In this document: positions 30,610 through 38,878 of the stretch, piece after piece | How positions within the stretch are numbered: position 1 is the stretch's first letter | How the letters are laid out: the number at the start of each line of letters is the position of its first letter | Assembly (NCBI GenBank): GCA_014360825.1 | Contig: JACIWT010000004.1 | Location: forward strand, 1-64,000 | Direction: 5' to 3' | Length of the DNA stretch: 64,000 nt | Source of the DNA: Chloroflexota bacterium | GTDB lineage: Bacteria; Chloroflexota; Anaerolineae; UBA2200; JACIWT01 | Position numbers and translations under genes: made by a program | Notes under the pieces: model-generated | Told to the model about the DNA's origin: nothing | The model's database searches: none | The model's input: the letters and a program-made list of their open reading frames with translations, nothing else

Positions 30610-32343
30610 ATGGAGACATTGAAAGGGATCGCTGCTTCCAAGGGCGTGGCCTTGGGCCCCGCGTATATCTATCGCCCTGTTATCTGTGGCCCCTCGCGCC
30701 CGGCCCAAGCGCCTGCGGATGCGGAGACCGAATTGGGTCGCTTGGCCGAGGCCATAGATGCCTCGCGCCAGCAACTGCAGGACATCTATGAGTCGGCTGT
30801 GCGCGAGATCGGCGAGGAGGCGGCGGCCATCTTTCAGGCCCACCAGGCTTTCCTCGACGATCCTATGCTCTTGGATTCCATCCGCGAGCGCATCCAGAAA
30901 GGCGAGGACGCCGAGACCGCGGTGCGTGGCGCTTTCGCCGCCTTTGCCGCCCAGTTCGATGCCATGGAGGACCCCTATTTCCGTGAGCGCGCCGCTGACC
31001 TGCGGGATGTGGGCGAGCGCGTATTGCGCAACCTGTGCGGTGCGGAGACCTCTTCCTCCCTCACCCGGCTGGACCGGAACGTCATCGTCGTCGCCCAGGA
31101 TCTGACGCCCTCCGACACTGCCCAGATGGACAAGGCCCACGTCCTCGGTTTCGCCACTGCCCGCGGCGGCGAGACCTCCCACACTGCCATCATCGCCCGT
31201 ATCCTGGGCATCCCGGCGGTGGTGGGCATCGGCGACGGCATCATGAACGTCGGGCCGGGCCAGGAACTGATCTTGGACGGCGAGCAGGGGCTGGTCGTTG
31301 TCGCGCCCGACCAGTCCACCCGCGAGGAATACGAGCGCCAGCGAGCATACTTGGCAGCACAATGCGCACTGGAGATGAAGGCGGCCCAGGAGCCTGCCGT
31401 AACTCTGGACGGCCACCGGGTGGAGGTGGTGGCGAACATCGCCGATGTAGGGTCGGCCTGCGAGGCGCTGGAGTACGGGGCCGAAGGGGTGGGGCTTTTC
31501 CGCACCGAGTTCCTCTACCTGGACCGCACCTGTATGCCCGACGAAGAGGAGCAATACGCCGCCTACCGCGCCGTTGCCGACGCGATGGGCGACCGCCCGC
31601 TCATCATCCGCACTTTGGACATCGGCGGCGACAAGCAACTGCCTTATCTCGACATCGGCCAGGAGATGAACCCCTTCTTGGGCTACCGCGCCATCCGCTT
31701 GAGTCTGGGCACACCGGACCTTTTCGCCGCCCAGTTGCGGGCCATCCTTCGCGCCGCTTACGAGCGCAACGTGAAGGTGATGTTCCCCATGGTGGCCACG
31801 GTCGAAGAAGTGCACGCTGCCAAAGAGGCACTGGCCCAGGCCCAAGCCGAACTGGCGGCCCGGAAATGCCCCTTCGCCACGCAAATGGAAGTGGGCATCA
31901 TGGTCGAGATCCCAGCCGCGGCCATCGCCGCGGACATCCTGGCCCCCGAGGTGGATTTTTTCAGCATCGGCACGAACGACTTGGTGCAATACACCCTGGC
32001 CGTGGACCGGGTGAACGAGAAGGTCTCGTATCTCTATCAGCCGCTGCACCCCGCCATCCTGCGCCTGATTGACCACGTGATCCGCGCCGCCCACGCCGAG
32101 GGCAAGTGGGTGGGGATGTGCGGGGAGATGGCAGGCGATCTGTTGGCCATCCCGATTCTGTTGGGGTTGGGGCTGGACGAGTTCAGCATGAACGCCTCGG
32201 TCATCCCGGCGGCGAAGGCCCTGATCCGCCGGTTGAAGGTAGAGGAGATGCGCCACTTGGCCCAGGAATGCCTGAAGTGCAAGACCGCCGACGAGGTGCA
32301 CGCCTGGGTGGTGGAGGTGGTGGGGGAGAAACCCGCCGGCTGA
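30610..32343 (+). CDS. ptsI: PTS enzyme I (phosphoenolpyruvate-protein phosphotransferase)
   Basis: A 577-residue enzyme I of full length. It has an N-terminal HPr-binding helical part, the phosphohistidine motif GGETSHTAI (His191), the PEP-binding barrel with VGLFRTEFLYLDR and the FSIGTNDLVQYTLAVDR motif, and the C-terminal active-site GMCGEMAGD. It transfers phosphate from PEP to HPr in the cytoplasm. Neither HPr nor any EII gene lies in the window, so it may serve a dispersed or regulatory PTS. ATG 30610 is preceded by GGAG at 9 bases. The last 59 bp of the gene are duplicated exactly at 32597-32655. Confidence 0.95.
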   Translation: METLKGIAASKGVALGPAYIYRPVICGPSRPAQAPADAETELGRLAEAIDASRQQLQDIYESAVREIGEEAAAIFQAHQAFLDDPMLLDSIRERIQKGEDAETAVRGAFAAFAAQFDAMEDPYFRERAADLRDVGERVLRNLCGAETSSSLTRLDRNVIVVAQDLTPSDTAQMDKAHVLGFATARGGETSHTAIIARILGIPAVVGIGDGIMNVGPGQELILDGEQGLVVVAPDQSTREEYERQRAYLAAQCALEMKAAQEPAVTLDGHRVEVVANIADVGSACEALEYGAEGVGLFRTEFLYLDRTCMPDEEEQYAAYRAVADAMGDRPLIIRTLDIGGDKQLPYLDIGQEMNPFLGYRAIRLSLGTPDLFAAQLRAILRAAYERNVKVMFPMVATVEEVHAAKEALAQAQAELAARKCPFATQMEVGIMVEIPAAAIAADILAPEVDFFSIGTNDLVQYTLAVDRVNEKVSYLYQPLHPAILRLIDHVIRAAHAEGKWVGMCGEMAGDLLAIPILLGLGLDEFSMNASVIPAAKALIRRLKVEEMRHLAQECLKCKTADEVHAWVVEVVGEKPAG

Positions 32344-32708
32344 CTGAACATTGTGGGAGCAATCTCCAGATTGCGACTGCCGCCGCCGTCGAATAAAATT
32401 CGACGGCTACGTGTAGAAAGTCCCTGTGGGACTTTGTGGATGTAGCCCGAGTATGTATTCTTGGGCGGGACTAATAGAGCCTCCGCTCTACCTGTATGGG
32501 CCGCCCGGCTATGTTGCCACAGTGGGATGCCGGCCCATGGGACCTGCAGGCGCGGGTTCAATTGCCTGTCAGAGTGGCAAGCCCGCAGTACAACTGCCGC
32601 CGACGAGGTGCACGCCTGGGTGGTGGAGGTGGTGGGGGAGAAACCCGCCGGCTGAACAAATTTGCCCGTGTGCGACGGTTATTGAAACCCATCGGTCCCG
32701 GGTGTAAC
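32344..32708. repeat. ptsI-proC spacer with a 59-bp duplicate of the ptsI 3' end
   Basis: REP blocks (AATAAAATTCGACGG, GTCCCTGTGGGACT) are followed at 32597-32655 by a perfect copy of 32285-32343, the last 19 codons and stop of ptsI. The copy is fused to a partial GCAGTACAACTGCCGC palindrome, the likely crossover point. No gene is seen; the copy has no start signal. Confidence 0.9.
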
Positions 32709-32710
32709 AT
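32682..32710 (+). promoter_or_regulatory. promoter candidate for proC
   Basis: TTGAAA (32682-32687), 17-bp spacer, TAACAT (32705-32710). If used, transcription starts near 32717, past the ATG at 32709, favouring the in-frame ATG at 32721 as the true start. Confidence 0.4.
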
Positions 32711-33563
32711 GGATGAGAGAATGTGGGATAATGTGCAAATAGCGTTTGTTGGCTCAGGAGTGATGGCCGAAGCCATGATCAGGGGCCTCTTGACACAAAA
32801 TGTAGTTGCCCCGGAGCAGATTGTGGCGGCTGGACCGCGTTTGGAGCGCGGTGCCGAACTCCAACAGAAGTACAAGGTGCGAGTTACCACTGACAACCGC
32901 GAGGCGGTCCGGGGTGCCGAAGTAGTGGTCCTCTCGGTAAAACCACAGGTTCTGTCGGGCGTTCTATCGGACTTGCGGGGAGATATCCCCAGTCCGGCCC
33001 TGGTACTCTCCATCGTCGCCGGGGCCCGTTTGGCACTCATCCAACGCGAATTGGATCACCCATACGTGGTGCGTTCGATGCCCAACACTCCCGCCCAGAT
33101 TGGTCAGGGTATAACGGTGTGGACAGCGTCGCCTGCCGTGAGTCCTGAGCAACGCGAGCGGGCTCGTGCTATTTTGAAAGCGCTCGGTGAAGAGATTTTT
33201 GTGGAGGACGAAGATTATTTGGACATGGCCACCGCTCTCTCGGGCACCGGGCCGGCGTACGTTTTCCTGTTCATCGAGGCTTTAGTGGATGCTGGGGTGC
33301 ACCTCGGCTTTCCACGCTACATGGCTGAGCGTCTGGTGCTGCAAACAGTGAAAGGTTCCGTGGAATATGCCCAGCGGGATCGGCACCATTTGGCCCACCT
33401 GCGCAACCAGGTGACCTCACCAGGTGGCACTTCGGCCGAGGCGCTGTACTACCTGGAGAAGGCGGGCTTTCGCACTGCAATTTCTCGCGCTGTCTGGGCA
33501 GCCTATCAGCGCTGTGTGCAGTTAGGACGGGGAAAGAAGCAGAGCACGATTGAGGAAGGGTGA
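32709..33563 (+). CDS. proC: pyrroline-5-carboxylate reductase
   Basis: A 284-residue ProC of normal length. It has an N-terminal Rossmann fold with IAFVGSGVMAEAMIRGL, the family motif VVRSMPNTPAQIGQG, and the C-terminal dimerisation helices with ALSGTGPAYVFLFIEALVDAG and NQVTSPGGTSAEALYYLE. It reduces pyrroline-5-carboxylate to proline with NAD(P)H in the cytoplasm. Two starts are possible: ATG 32709 and ATG 32721. The promoter candidate supports the second, while neither has a strong ribosome site. Open frame upstream is the duplicated ptsI end and is not part of the gene. A strong hairpin follows the stop. Confidence 0.95.
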   Translation: MDERMWDNVQIAFVGSGVMAEAMIRGLLTQNVVAPEQIVAAGPRLERGAELQQKYKVRVTTDNREAVRGAEVVVLSVKPQVLSGVLSDLRGDIPSPALVLSIVAGARLALIQRELDHPYVVRSMPNTPAQIGQGITVWTASPAVSPEQRERARAILKALGEEIFVEDEDYLDMATALSGTGPAYVFLFIEALVDAGVHLGFPRYMAERLVLQTVKGSVEYAQRDRHHLAHLRNQVTSPGGTSAEALYYLEKAGFRTAISRAVWAAYQRCVQLGRGKKQSTIEEG

Positions 33564-33574
33564 GCCCTGCCACT

Positions 33575-33611
33575 AAAGACTTCCGAAGTCTTGAAGACTT
33601 CGGAAGTCTTT
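33575..33611. repeat. REP hairpin GACTTCCGAAGTC, left flank of RAYT copy 2
   Basis: Perfect 16-bp arms AAAGACTTCCGAAGTC / GACTTCGGAAGTCTTT around TTGAA. Each arm is nearly palindromic by itself. It also lies 12 bp after proC and could end that transcript. Confidence 0.9.
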
Positions 33612-33656
33612 AAGTCTTTAGGTTGAAGTCTGACAAAGACAAGGAGATGTTTGCTT

Positions 33657-34250
33657 ATGCCTCGACGCACCATTCAATTTGTGCCTGGCGAATACTACCA
33701 CCTCTATAATCGAGGTAATAATCGGCAGAACATTTTCTTTGAGCGTGAGAACTATCTGTTCTTTCTGCGGCAGATTCGCCTATACCTCGCCCCGCAGATA
33801 AGGACTTCGGAGGTCTGTAAAGGTATAGTGGTAGCCTATTGCCTGATGCCAAATCACTTTCATTTGCTGCTCACTCCTCAGAGTGAGAATCTCTCCCACC
33901 AGATGCAATTGTTGTCCATTTCTTTCACCAAAGCGATGAACCGACGGTACAGCCGGGTTGGAGCGCTCTTCCAGGGGGCGTTCCAGGCCGTGCACGTAGA
34001 ACGGAATGAGCACCTGTTGCACCTATCACGTTATATTCATCTGAACCCCGTAGCAGCAGGGCTAGTCAGACGGCCCGAGGATTGGGAGTTCTCCAGCTAC
34101 CGTGACTACATTGGCCAACGCAATGGCGCCTTGCCCGCGCCCGGGATTATCCTCTCGCAGTTCTCTAGTTGTAGGGAATATCAGTCGTTTGTAGAATCCT
34201 ACGCCGAACACGACTTGAGCGTTATCGCCCATCTGTTGATAGATGACTAG
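33657..34250 (+). CDS. REP-associated tyrosine transposase (RAYT), copy 2
   Basis: A 197-residue Y1 transposase starting MPRRTIQFVPGEYYHLYNRG. It contains HxH (MPNHFHLLL, H67/H69), the GALFQGAFQAVHV segment and RYIHLNPVAAGLV. AAGGAG lies 10 bases before ATG 33657. Perfect hairpins of one family flank it on both sides (33575-33611 and 34261-34299), and a degenerate half of the same palindrome (33801-33816) is translated inside the gene as RTSEV, just before the HxH strand. This suggests the enzyme acts on that hairpin family. The protein differs strongly from the copies at 11783 and 37492 and is closer to the one at 60483. Confidence 0.92.
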   Translation: MPRRTIQFVPGEYYHLYNRGNNRQNIFFERENYLFFLRQIRLYLAPQIRTSEVCKGIVVAYCLMPNHFHLLLTPQSENLSHQMQLLSISFTKAMNRRYSRVGALFQGAFQAVHVERNEHLLHLSRYIHLNPVAAGLVRRPEDWEFSSYRDYIGQRNGALPAPGIILSQFSSCREYQSFVESYAEHDLSVIAHLLIDD

Positions 34251-34260
34251 CCCACAGACT

Positions 34261-34299
34261 CACAGACTTCCGAAGTCTTCAAGACTTCGGAAGTCTGTG
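34261..34299. repeat. REP hairpin GACTTCCGAAGTC, right flank of RAYT copy 2
   Basis: Perfect 19-bp arms (CACAGACTTCCGAAGTCTT and its inverse) around a single C. It lies 10 bp after the RAYT stop and 10 bp before the stop of the convergent membrane-protein gene. Confidence 0.9.
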
Positions 34300-34309
34300 A
34301 TGTCCATAC

Positions 34310-34651
34310 TTAATGTCTCCCCATCAGCCACTGTATCCCCGTCACCAAGCCCCAGGCCGTGTATCCCACCAGAATCACCCGCGCGATTGGCCAGCCCTGC
34401 CGCAGCGCCCACCAACTGGTTACCGCGAAGGCAAAGGTAGCCACCAGCCCGATCGTCGCGGCCCGGGCGAATTCGGCGGAGAGGACGTAGTCCCCGCCCG
34501 TGTTGCTGAAAACGATCCACAGCGTCAGCGGGATGGTCAGCGGCATCGAAGCGATGATCCCACCTAACACCCGCCACCTATCGCCTATCAGCGACACGGT
34601 GGTGATCACCACCATCGAGATGAGGATCTGATAAACGCGATTGGTGTCCAT
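34310..34651 (-). CDS. small four-helix membrane protein (DUF3147/GlpM-like?)
   Basis: A 113-residue membrane protein with four predicted helices: residues 8-24, 30-50, 58-80 and 87-108. Length, helix count and the GGIIASMPLTIPL segment recall the GlpM/DUF3147 family, but the match is from memory and uncertain. The start at ATG 34651 (MDTNRVYQILI) was preferred, because the open frame upstream is made of repeat DNA encoding Arg-rich sequence. Role unknown. Confidence 0.65.
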   Translation of the reverse strand: MDTNRVYQILISMVVITTVSLIGDRWRVLGGIIASMPLTIPLTLWIVFSNTGGDYVLSAEFARAATIGLVATFAFAVTSWWALRQGWPIARVILVGYTAWGLVTGIQWLMGRH

Positions 34652-34671
34652 GGGCTTCGTGTTCTCCCGTT

Positions 34672-34812
34672 CGGCGATTGAAATCGCATCTTGAGGGCGC
34701 CTGCGGCGCCGGCCGTCCGCCTGCGCGGATGGAATGTTTGCGTCCCTGTTGTCGGCGATTGAAATCACATCTTGGGGGCGCCTGCGGCGCTGGCCGTCCA
34801 CCTGCGCGGACG
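34672..34812. repeat. two copies of a 60-bp intergenic repeat
   Basis: Copies at 34672-34730 and 34752-34812 begin CGGCGATTGAAATC and contain GGGCGCCTGCGGCGC and GTCCGCCTGCGCGGA. A third copy lies at 43103-43162, and diverged ones lie at 4390, 7286 and 40826. Confidence 0.85.
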
Positions 34813-34867
34813 GGGTATTTGCGTCCCCGCAGGGGGACGCTTGGTCGAAGGCCCGCGAGGCGCAGTT

Positions 34868-37459
34868 TCAACCGCCTGCGATCTCCGCCCAAAGAATCAA
34901 GTCCAGCCCTGCCTCGAACGGGTTGGTCAGGTCTTCGTGGTGTGGGACGACCCGCACCGTGTAGCCATAGAGCCCACTCGCCGAGCAGGGCACCGTGCCC
35001 ACGAAGACGTAGTCTCCGTCGGATTTCGCCTCGGCACAGGCCATATCTTTCACCTGCCCGTGGGTAATGCGACCATCGGCGTCCACTGGGCCACAGTACA
35101 GTTGCACCCGCACGTCCTCCGGCGACAAGTCGCCCAGGTGAACGTGCGCCCACACCTCCACCTCGGCCCCCACGTTCACCACGCCAGCGCGGTTGCTGGT
35201 TACCTCGCCGATCTCCACCTTGTCCCAGCCCAGGCGTAGGGTGGCCTTCCACTGCGCCAGCGTCCGGGCCCGGGCAGCGTTCTCTTGCACCAGGCGGGTG
35301 TAGCGCTCGGCAGCGGGCAGGTACAGTTGTTCGGTGTACTCTCTCAGCACGCGATCAGTATTATAGGTCGGACACAGTGCCCGCATAGATGCTTTCATGC
35401 GACTGATCCAGCGCCTGGGCAGGCCGTTGGCTCCACGGTCGTAGAAAAGAGGCACGATCTCCTTCTCCAGAAGGTCGTAGAGGGCGTTGGACTCGACCTC
35501 GTCTTGATATTCGAGGTCCTCGTACTCCTCGCCGCGGCCGATGGCCCAGCCCACTTCGGGCGTGTAAGCCTCATCCCACCAGCCGTCCAGGATGCTCACG
35601 TTCAGGACCCCGTTGGCAGCGGCTTTCATACCACTTGTGCCACTGGCCTCCCGTGGGCGGCGTGGCGTGTTCAGCCAGATGTCTGCTCCCTGGAGGAGAT
35701 AGCGGGCCACGTTCATATCGTAGTCCTCGATGAAGACGATGCGGCGGCGGAACTCGTCCTGCCGGGCCACGTGAATGATCTGGCGGATCATCTCTTTGCC
35801 CTCGTTGTCGTGGGGGTGGGCTTTCCCGGCGAAGATGATTTGCACCGGACGGTCCGGGTCGTTCAGGATGCGGGCCAGTCGCTCGGGGTCGTGCATCAGT
35901 AGGGTAGCGCGCTTATAGGTGGCGAAGCGCCGCGCGAAACCGATGGTCAGCGCCCCAGGATCGAGCACCTCGTCGGCCTCGGCGATCTCCGCTGGTGACG
36001 CGCCCTGCTGCTCCCTTTGGGCGCGCAGCCGCATCCGGACGAAGGCCACCAGTCGCTCGCGGCGGCGCTCGTGCGTGCGCCATAGTTCCTCGGCGGGCAC
36101 CTGGTCTATTCGCGCCCAGAGAGCAGCGTTGGTCGGATCGTTGCGCCACTGGGGCCCCAGATAGCGGTCGTATAGCCCCGCGATGTCCTGCGAAACCCAG
36201 GAGAGAAGATGGATACCGTTGGTGATGGACGTGATGGGTATCTCGTCCTCTGGGACATCGGGCCACACTGACTGCCACATCGTCCGCGCCACCCTCCCGT
36301 GGAGTTTGCTGACCCCCGCTGTGACAGCGGAGAGGCGCATGGCCAGGATCGCCATGTTGAAGGGCCCGTCGTTGTCACCTAACGGTCGCCCCAGGGCCAG
36401 GAATTCCTGCGGCGATAGACCCAGGGCGGGGAGATAATCAGCGAAATACTGGTTTACGAGAGCCGGAGGGAACTGGTCAATCGCGGCCGGGACATTGCTG
36501 TGAGTGGTGAAGATATTGCCGGCGGCAGCGGCCTCCCGCGCTTCGGAGAAGGAGAGACCCTCTTCTACCATCAACATGCGGATGCGCTCCAGGCCCAGGA
36601 ACGCCGAATGCCCCTCGTTCATGTGGCATACAGTAGGCCGCAGGCCCAATGCCGCCAGGGCACGCATACCGCCGATCCCGATCATGATCTCCTGCTTGAT
36701 GCGCATCTCCAAGTCGCCGCCGTACAGGGTATCGGTGATATCTTGGTCTTCGGGACTGTTGGCGGCCACGTTGGTGTCCAGCATATACAGTGGCACCCGC
36801 CCCACCTGGATGCGCCACACCTGGGCCACAACCTTCCGCCCAGGGTAGGGCACCTCGACGGTGACCGGGCTGCCATCCTCCTTGCGCTCCAGGGTGATTG
36901 GCATATTGTAGAAATCGTTGACCGGATAACGCTCGCCCTGCCAACCGTCGGCGTTGAGGTACTGGCGGAAATATCCTTGCTGATACAATAGTCCCACGCC
37001 GACGAGTGGCAACCCCATATCGCTGGCCGATTTCAGGGAGTCACCCGAGAGCACGCCCAATCCCCCCGAATAGAGGGGGATGGCATCGGCCAGGCCGAAT
37101 TCCGGGGAGAAAAAGGCGATGAGCAAAGGCGGTTGGCCCGGCGCCGCTGCGCTACCGTAGGTCTTCGGATACCAGGCGGTGGTGTTGCCGATGTACTGGT
37201 CGAAGCGGTGCAATACGCGCTCCATCTGAGCCAGAAAACCCTCATCCGAGGCAATGGCATCCAGCGCCTCCTGGCGCATCACGCCGAGCATCCGCACCGG
37301 GTTATGACCGCTGGTCTCCCACAGGTCGCGGTCGAGACGGCGGAACAGGTCAATGGTCTCGTGGTCCCACGACCAGCACAGGTTATACGCCAATTCCCTG
37401 AGCCTGGATATTTTCTCCGGCAGGGCAGGGATAACGGTGATGGTCCGGATCGGTCGCAT
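34868..37459 (-). CDS. glgP: alpha-glucan phosphorylase
   Basis: An 863-residue glycogen/starch phosphorylase of the TIGR02094 type, with the N-terminal DUF3417-like segment (LPEKISRLRELAYNLCWSWD). It has the glucan-binding core (SPEFGLADAIPLYSGGLGVL), ITNGIHLLSWV, and the pyridoxal-phosphate lysine in EASGTSGMKAAANG. It releases glucose-1-phosphate from alpha-1,4-glucans in the cytoplasm, complementing the GH57 enzyme at 7723. A C-terminal beta-rich extension (about residues 760-863) follows the catalytic domain. ATG 37459 has AAGGAG 12 bases upstream. It stands alone, with a RAYT gene upstream and a 60-bp repeat downstream. Confidence 0.95.
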   Translation of the reverse strand: MRPIRTITVIPALPEKISRLRELAYNLCWSWDHETIDLFRRLDRDLWETSGHNPVRMLGVMRQEALDAIASDEGFLAQMERVLHRFDQYIGNTTAWYPKTYGSAAAPGQPPLLIAFFSPEFGLADAIPLYSGGLGVLSGDSLKSASDMGLPLVGVGLLYQQGYFRQYLNADGWQGERYPVNDFYNMPITLERKEDGSPVTVEVPYPGRKVVAQVWRIQVGRVPLYMLDTNVAANSPEDQDITDTLYGGDLEMRIKQEIMIGIGGMRALAALGLRPTVCHMNEGHSAFLGLERIRMLMVEEGLSFSEAREAAAAGNIFTTHSNVPAAIDQFPPALVNQYFADYLPALGLSPQEFLALGRPLGDNDGPFNMAILAMRLSAVTAGVSKLHGRVARTMWQSVWPDVPEDEIPITSITNGIHLLSWVSQDIAGLYDRYLGPQWRNDPTNAALWARIDQVPAEELWRTHERRRERLVAFVRMRLRAQREQQGASPAEIAEADEVLDPGALTIGFARRFATYKRATLLMHDPERLARILNDPDRPVQIIFAGKAHPHDNEGKEMIRQIIHVARQDEFRRRIVFIEDYDMNVARYLLQGADIWLNTPRRPREASGTSGMKAAANGVLNVSILDGWWDEAYTPEVGWAIGRGEEYEDLEYQDEVESNALYDLLEKEIVPLFYDRGANGLPRRWISRMKASMRALCPTYNTDRVLREYTEQLYLPAAERYTRLVQENAARARTLAQWKATLRLGWDKVEIGEVTSNRAGVVNVGAEVEVWAHVHLGDLSPEDVRVQLYCGPVDADGRITHGQVKDMACAEAKSDGDYVFVGTVPCSASGLYGYTVRVVPHHEDLTNPFEAGLDLILWAEIAGG

Positions 37460-37491
37460 ATTCTCAATTGCTCCTTTGGAATAACTTCACC

Positions 37492-38040
37492 CTATGTTTT
37501 CCGTTCAGGATTCTCGATGTCCTGATCCCATTGGGTTGGGTTCAGGTAGATGTATTCGCGGATGGCATCCCATTCGCGTTCATTGCGGATAATGTGTTCG
37601 TAATAATTGCGTTGCCAGACGACAGCGCCGGGGGTACAGCGCCATTCATTGATGCGTTTGGTAGCAGCGGATTTAAATGAGCGCACGATAGTTGCCAATG
37701 AACCCGACAATGGCCTACCAAATCGTTCCATCGTAGGGGCACGGCATGCCGTGCCCCTACGATAATCCGCGCGGTCGAGGATGACGATGATCCCGTGTAT
37801 GTGGTTGGGCATGACCACGTATTCGTCCAATTCCACGTCGCGAAAATGTACTGGTATGGCGTTCCAACATACGGCTGCAATCTCGCCCAATGGGTTCAAC
37901 ACCATCTTGCCATCCGCGATCGTGCCAAATAGGCATTCTCGGTTCTGGGTGCAAATGGTCACGAAATACGCCCCGGCCTGCGAATAATCGTATCCGCGCA
38001 GGCGAATGGAACGGCGACGATGTTCTGCCGGATTGCACAT
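37492..38040 (-). CDS. REP-associated tyrosine transposase (RAYT), copy 3
   Basis: A 182-residue Y1 transposase of the same subgroup as the one at 11783 (HRRRSIRLRGYDYSQAGAYF; HxH MPNHIHGII, H80/H82; WQRNYYEHIIRNEREWD). The ATG at 38040 follows GGAGGG by a few bases; the longer frame upstream is 31-bp repeat DNA. Residues 94-103 (RRGTACRAPT) come from a perfect 28-bp palindrome at 37733-37760 with the core GTAGGGGCACGG. The site is equivalent to the palindrome in the copy at 11783, but the palindrome sequence differs. The gene lies 32 bp upstream of glgP in the same direction and may disturb or drive its transcription. Confidence 0.9.
   Translation of the reverse strand: MCNPAEHRRRSIRLRGYDYSQAGAYFVTICTQNRECLFGTIADGKMVLNPLGEIAAVCWNAIPVHFRDVELDEYVVMPNHIHGIIVILDRADYRRGTACRAPTMERFGRPLSGSLATIVRSFKSAATKRINEWRCTPGAVVWQRNYYEHIIRNEREWDAIREYIYLNPTQWDQDIENPERKT
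37733..37760. repeat. perfect palindrome inside RAYT copy 3
   Basis: Arms GTAGGGGCACGGCA / TGCCGTGCCCCTAC with no loop, 28 bp, translated in frame as RRGTACRAPT. Confidence 0.9.
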
Positions 38041-38069
38041 CATCCCTCCGTGGGGCACACCCGTGTGCT

Positions 38070-38220
38070 GGGCGGACACAAGGCCCGCCCCTACACCGAT
38101 GGGCGGACTCATAGGCCCGCCCCTACACCGATGGGTGGACACAAGGCCCGCCCCTACGCCGATGGGCGGACACATAGGCCCGCCCCTACGCCGATGGGCG
38201 GACACATAGGTCCGCCCCGA
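38070..38220. repeat. 31-32-bp tandem repeat, about 5 copies
   Basis: Units start GGGCGGACACA at 38070, 38101, 38133, 38164 and 38196, each with AGGCCCGCCCCTACACCGAT. The array covers the last codons and stop of hypB and the leader of RAYT copy 3. Confidence 0.9.
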
Positions 38221-38860
38221 CAAGCCAATCGGCCCAATCGCCGATGCCCTCCTTCGTCGTTGCCGAAACCTGAAAGATGCGCGCCGTGGGGTTCAATCCC
38301 TGCACCAGGGCGCGGAACTCAGCCAGTCTGAACGGCAGGTAGGGCAATAGGTCCACCTTGCTGATGACCACGGCATCGGCGCGAATGAAAATGCCTGGGT
38401 ACTTATAGGGCTTGTCATCGCCCTCAGGAATGCTGGCCAATACCACCCGCCGATGCTCGCCCAGGTCCCACTCAGAGGGGCAAATCAGATTGCCCACGTT
38501 CTCGATGAACACCAGATCCAGTTCCGCAAGGGGCAATTGCTGGATGGCCTTCTGCACCATTGCCGCCTCCAGGTGGCAGGTACCATGGGTGTTGATCTGC
38601 ACGGCGGGTACACCGGCCTCTGCCACCCGGTCGGCGTCTAAACGTGAGGCGATGTCACCCTCGATGACGCCGATGCGCGCCCGCCCGCGCAGGGCCTCGA
38701 TAGTGGCCAGGATCAGACAGGTCTTGCCCGCGCCGGGCGAAGCCATGATGTTGACTGCCAGAATCCCGTGCTGATTCAGGAGCGCCCTGTTCTGTGCGGC
38801 GATCTCGTCGTTGGCGCTGAGGATGTGTTCCACGACTTTCACTCTAGTCTCATTGCTCAT
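38186..38860 (-). CDS. hypB: hydrogenase maturation GTPase HypB
   Basis: A 224-residue SIMIBI-class GTPase: P-loop ASPGAGKT (40-47), GDIASRLDADRV, the metal-site GTCHLEAAMV, FIENVGNLICPSEWDLG and ISKVDLLPYLPF. It delivers nickel to [NiFe]-hydrogenase together with HypA. It lacks the N-terminal histidine-rich stretch of some homologues. The last residues (GADLCVRPSA) and the stop are supplied by the 31-bp tandem repeat that overlaps the 3' end. It lies 18 bp after hypA. No hydrogenase structural gene or other hyp gene is in the window, so the client enzyme is elsewhere. Confidence 0.93.
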   Translation of the reverse strand: MSNETRVKVVEHILSANDEIAAQNRALLNQHGILAVNIMASPGAGKTCLILATIEALRGRARIGVIEGDIASRLDADRVAEAGVPAVQINTHGTCHLEAAMVQKAIQQLPLAELDLVFIENVGNLICPSEWDLGEHRRVVLASIPEGDDKPYKYPGIFIRADAVVISKVDLLPYLPFRLAEFRALVQGLNPTARIFQVSATTKEGIGDWADWLVGADLCVRPSA

Positions 38861-38878
38861 AATGTCTCACCTACAGTC

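Noticed and set aside
30589-32301. 570-codon minus-strand frame opposite ptsI
   Set aside because: Antisense of enzyme I; no recognisable domain and no ribosome site.
38041-38223. Extended N-terminus of RAYT copy 3
   Set aside because: It translates the 31-bp tandem repeat and overlaps hypB; the RAYT family starts at 38040.
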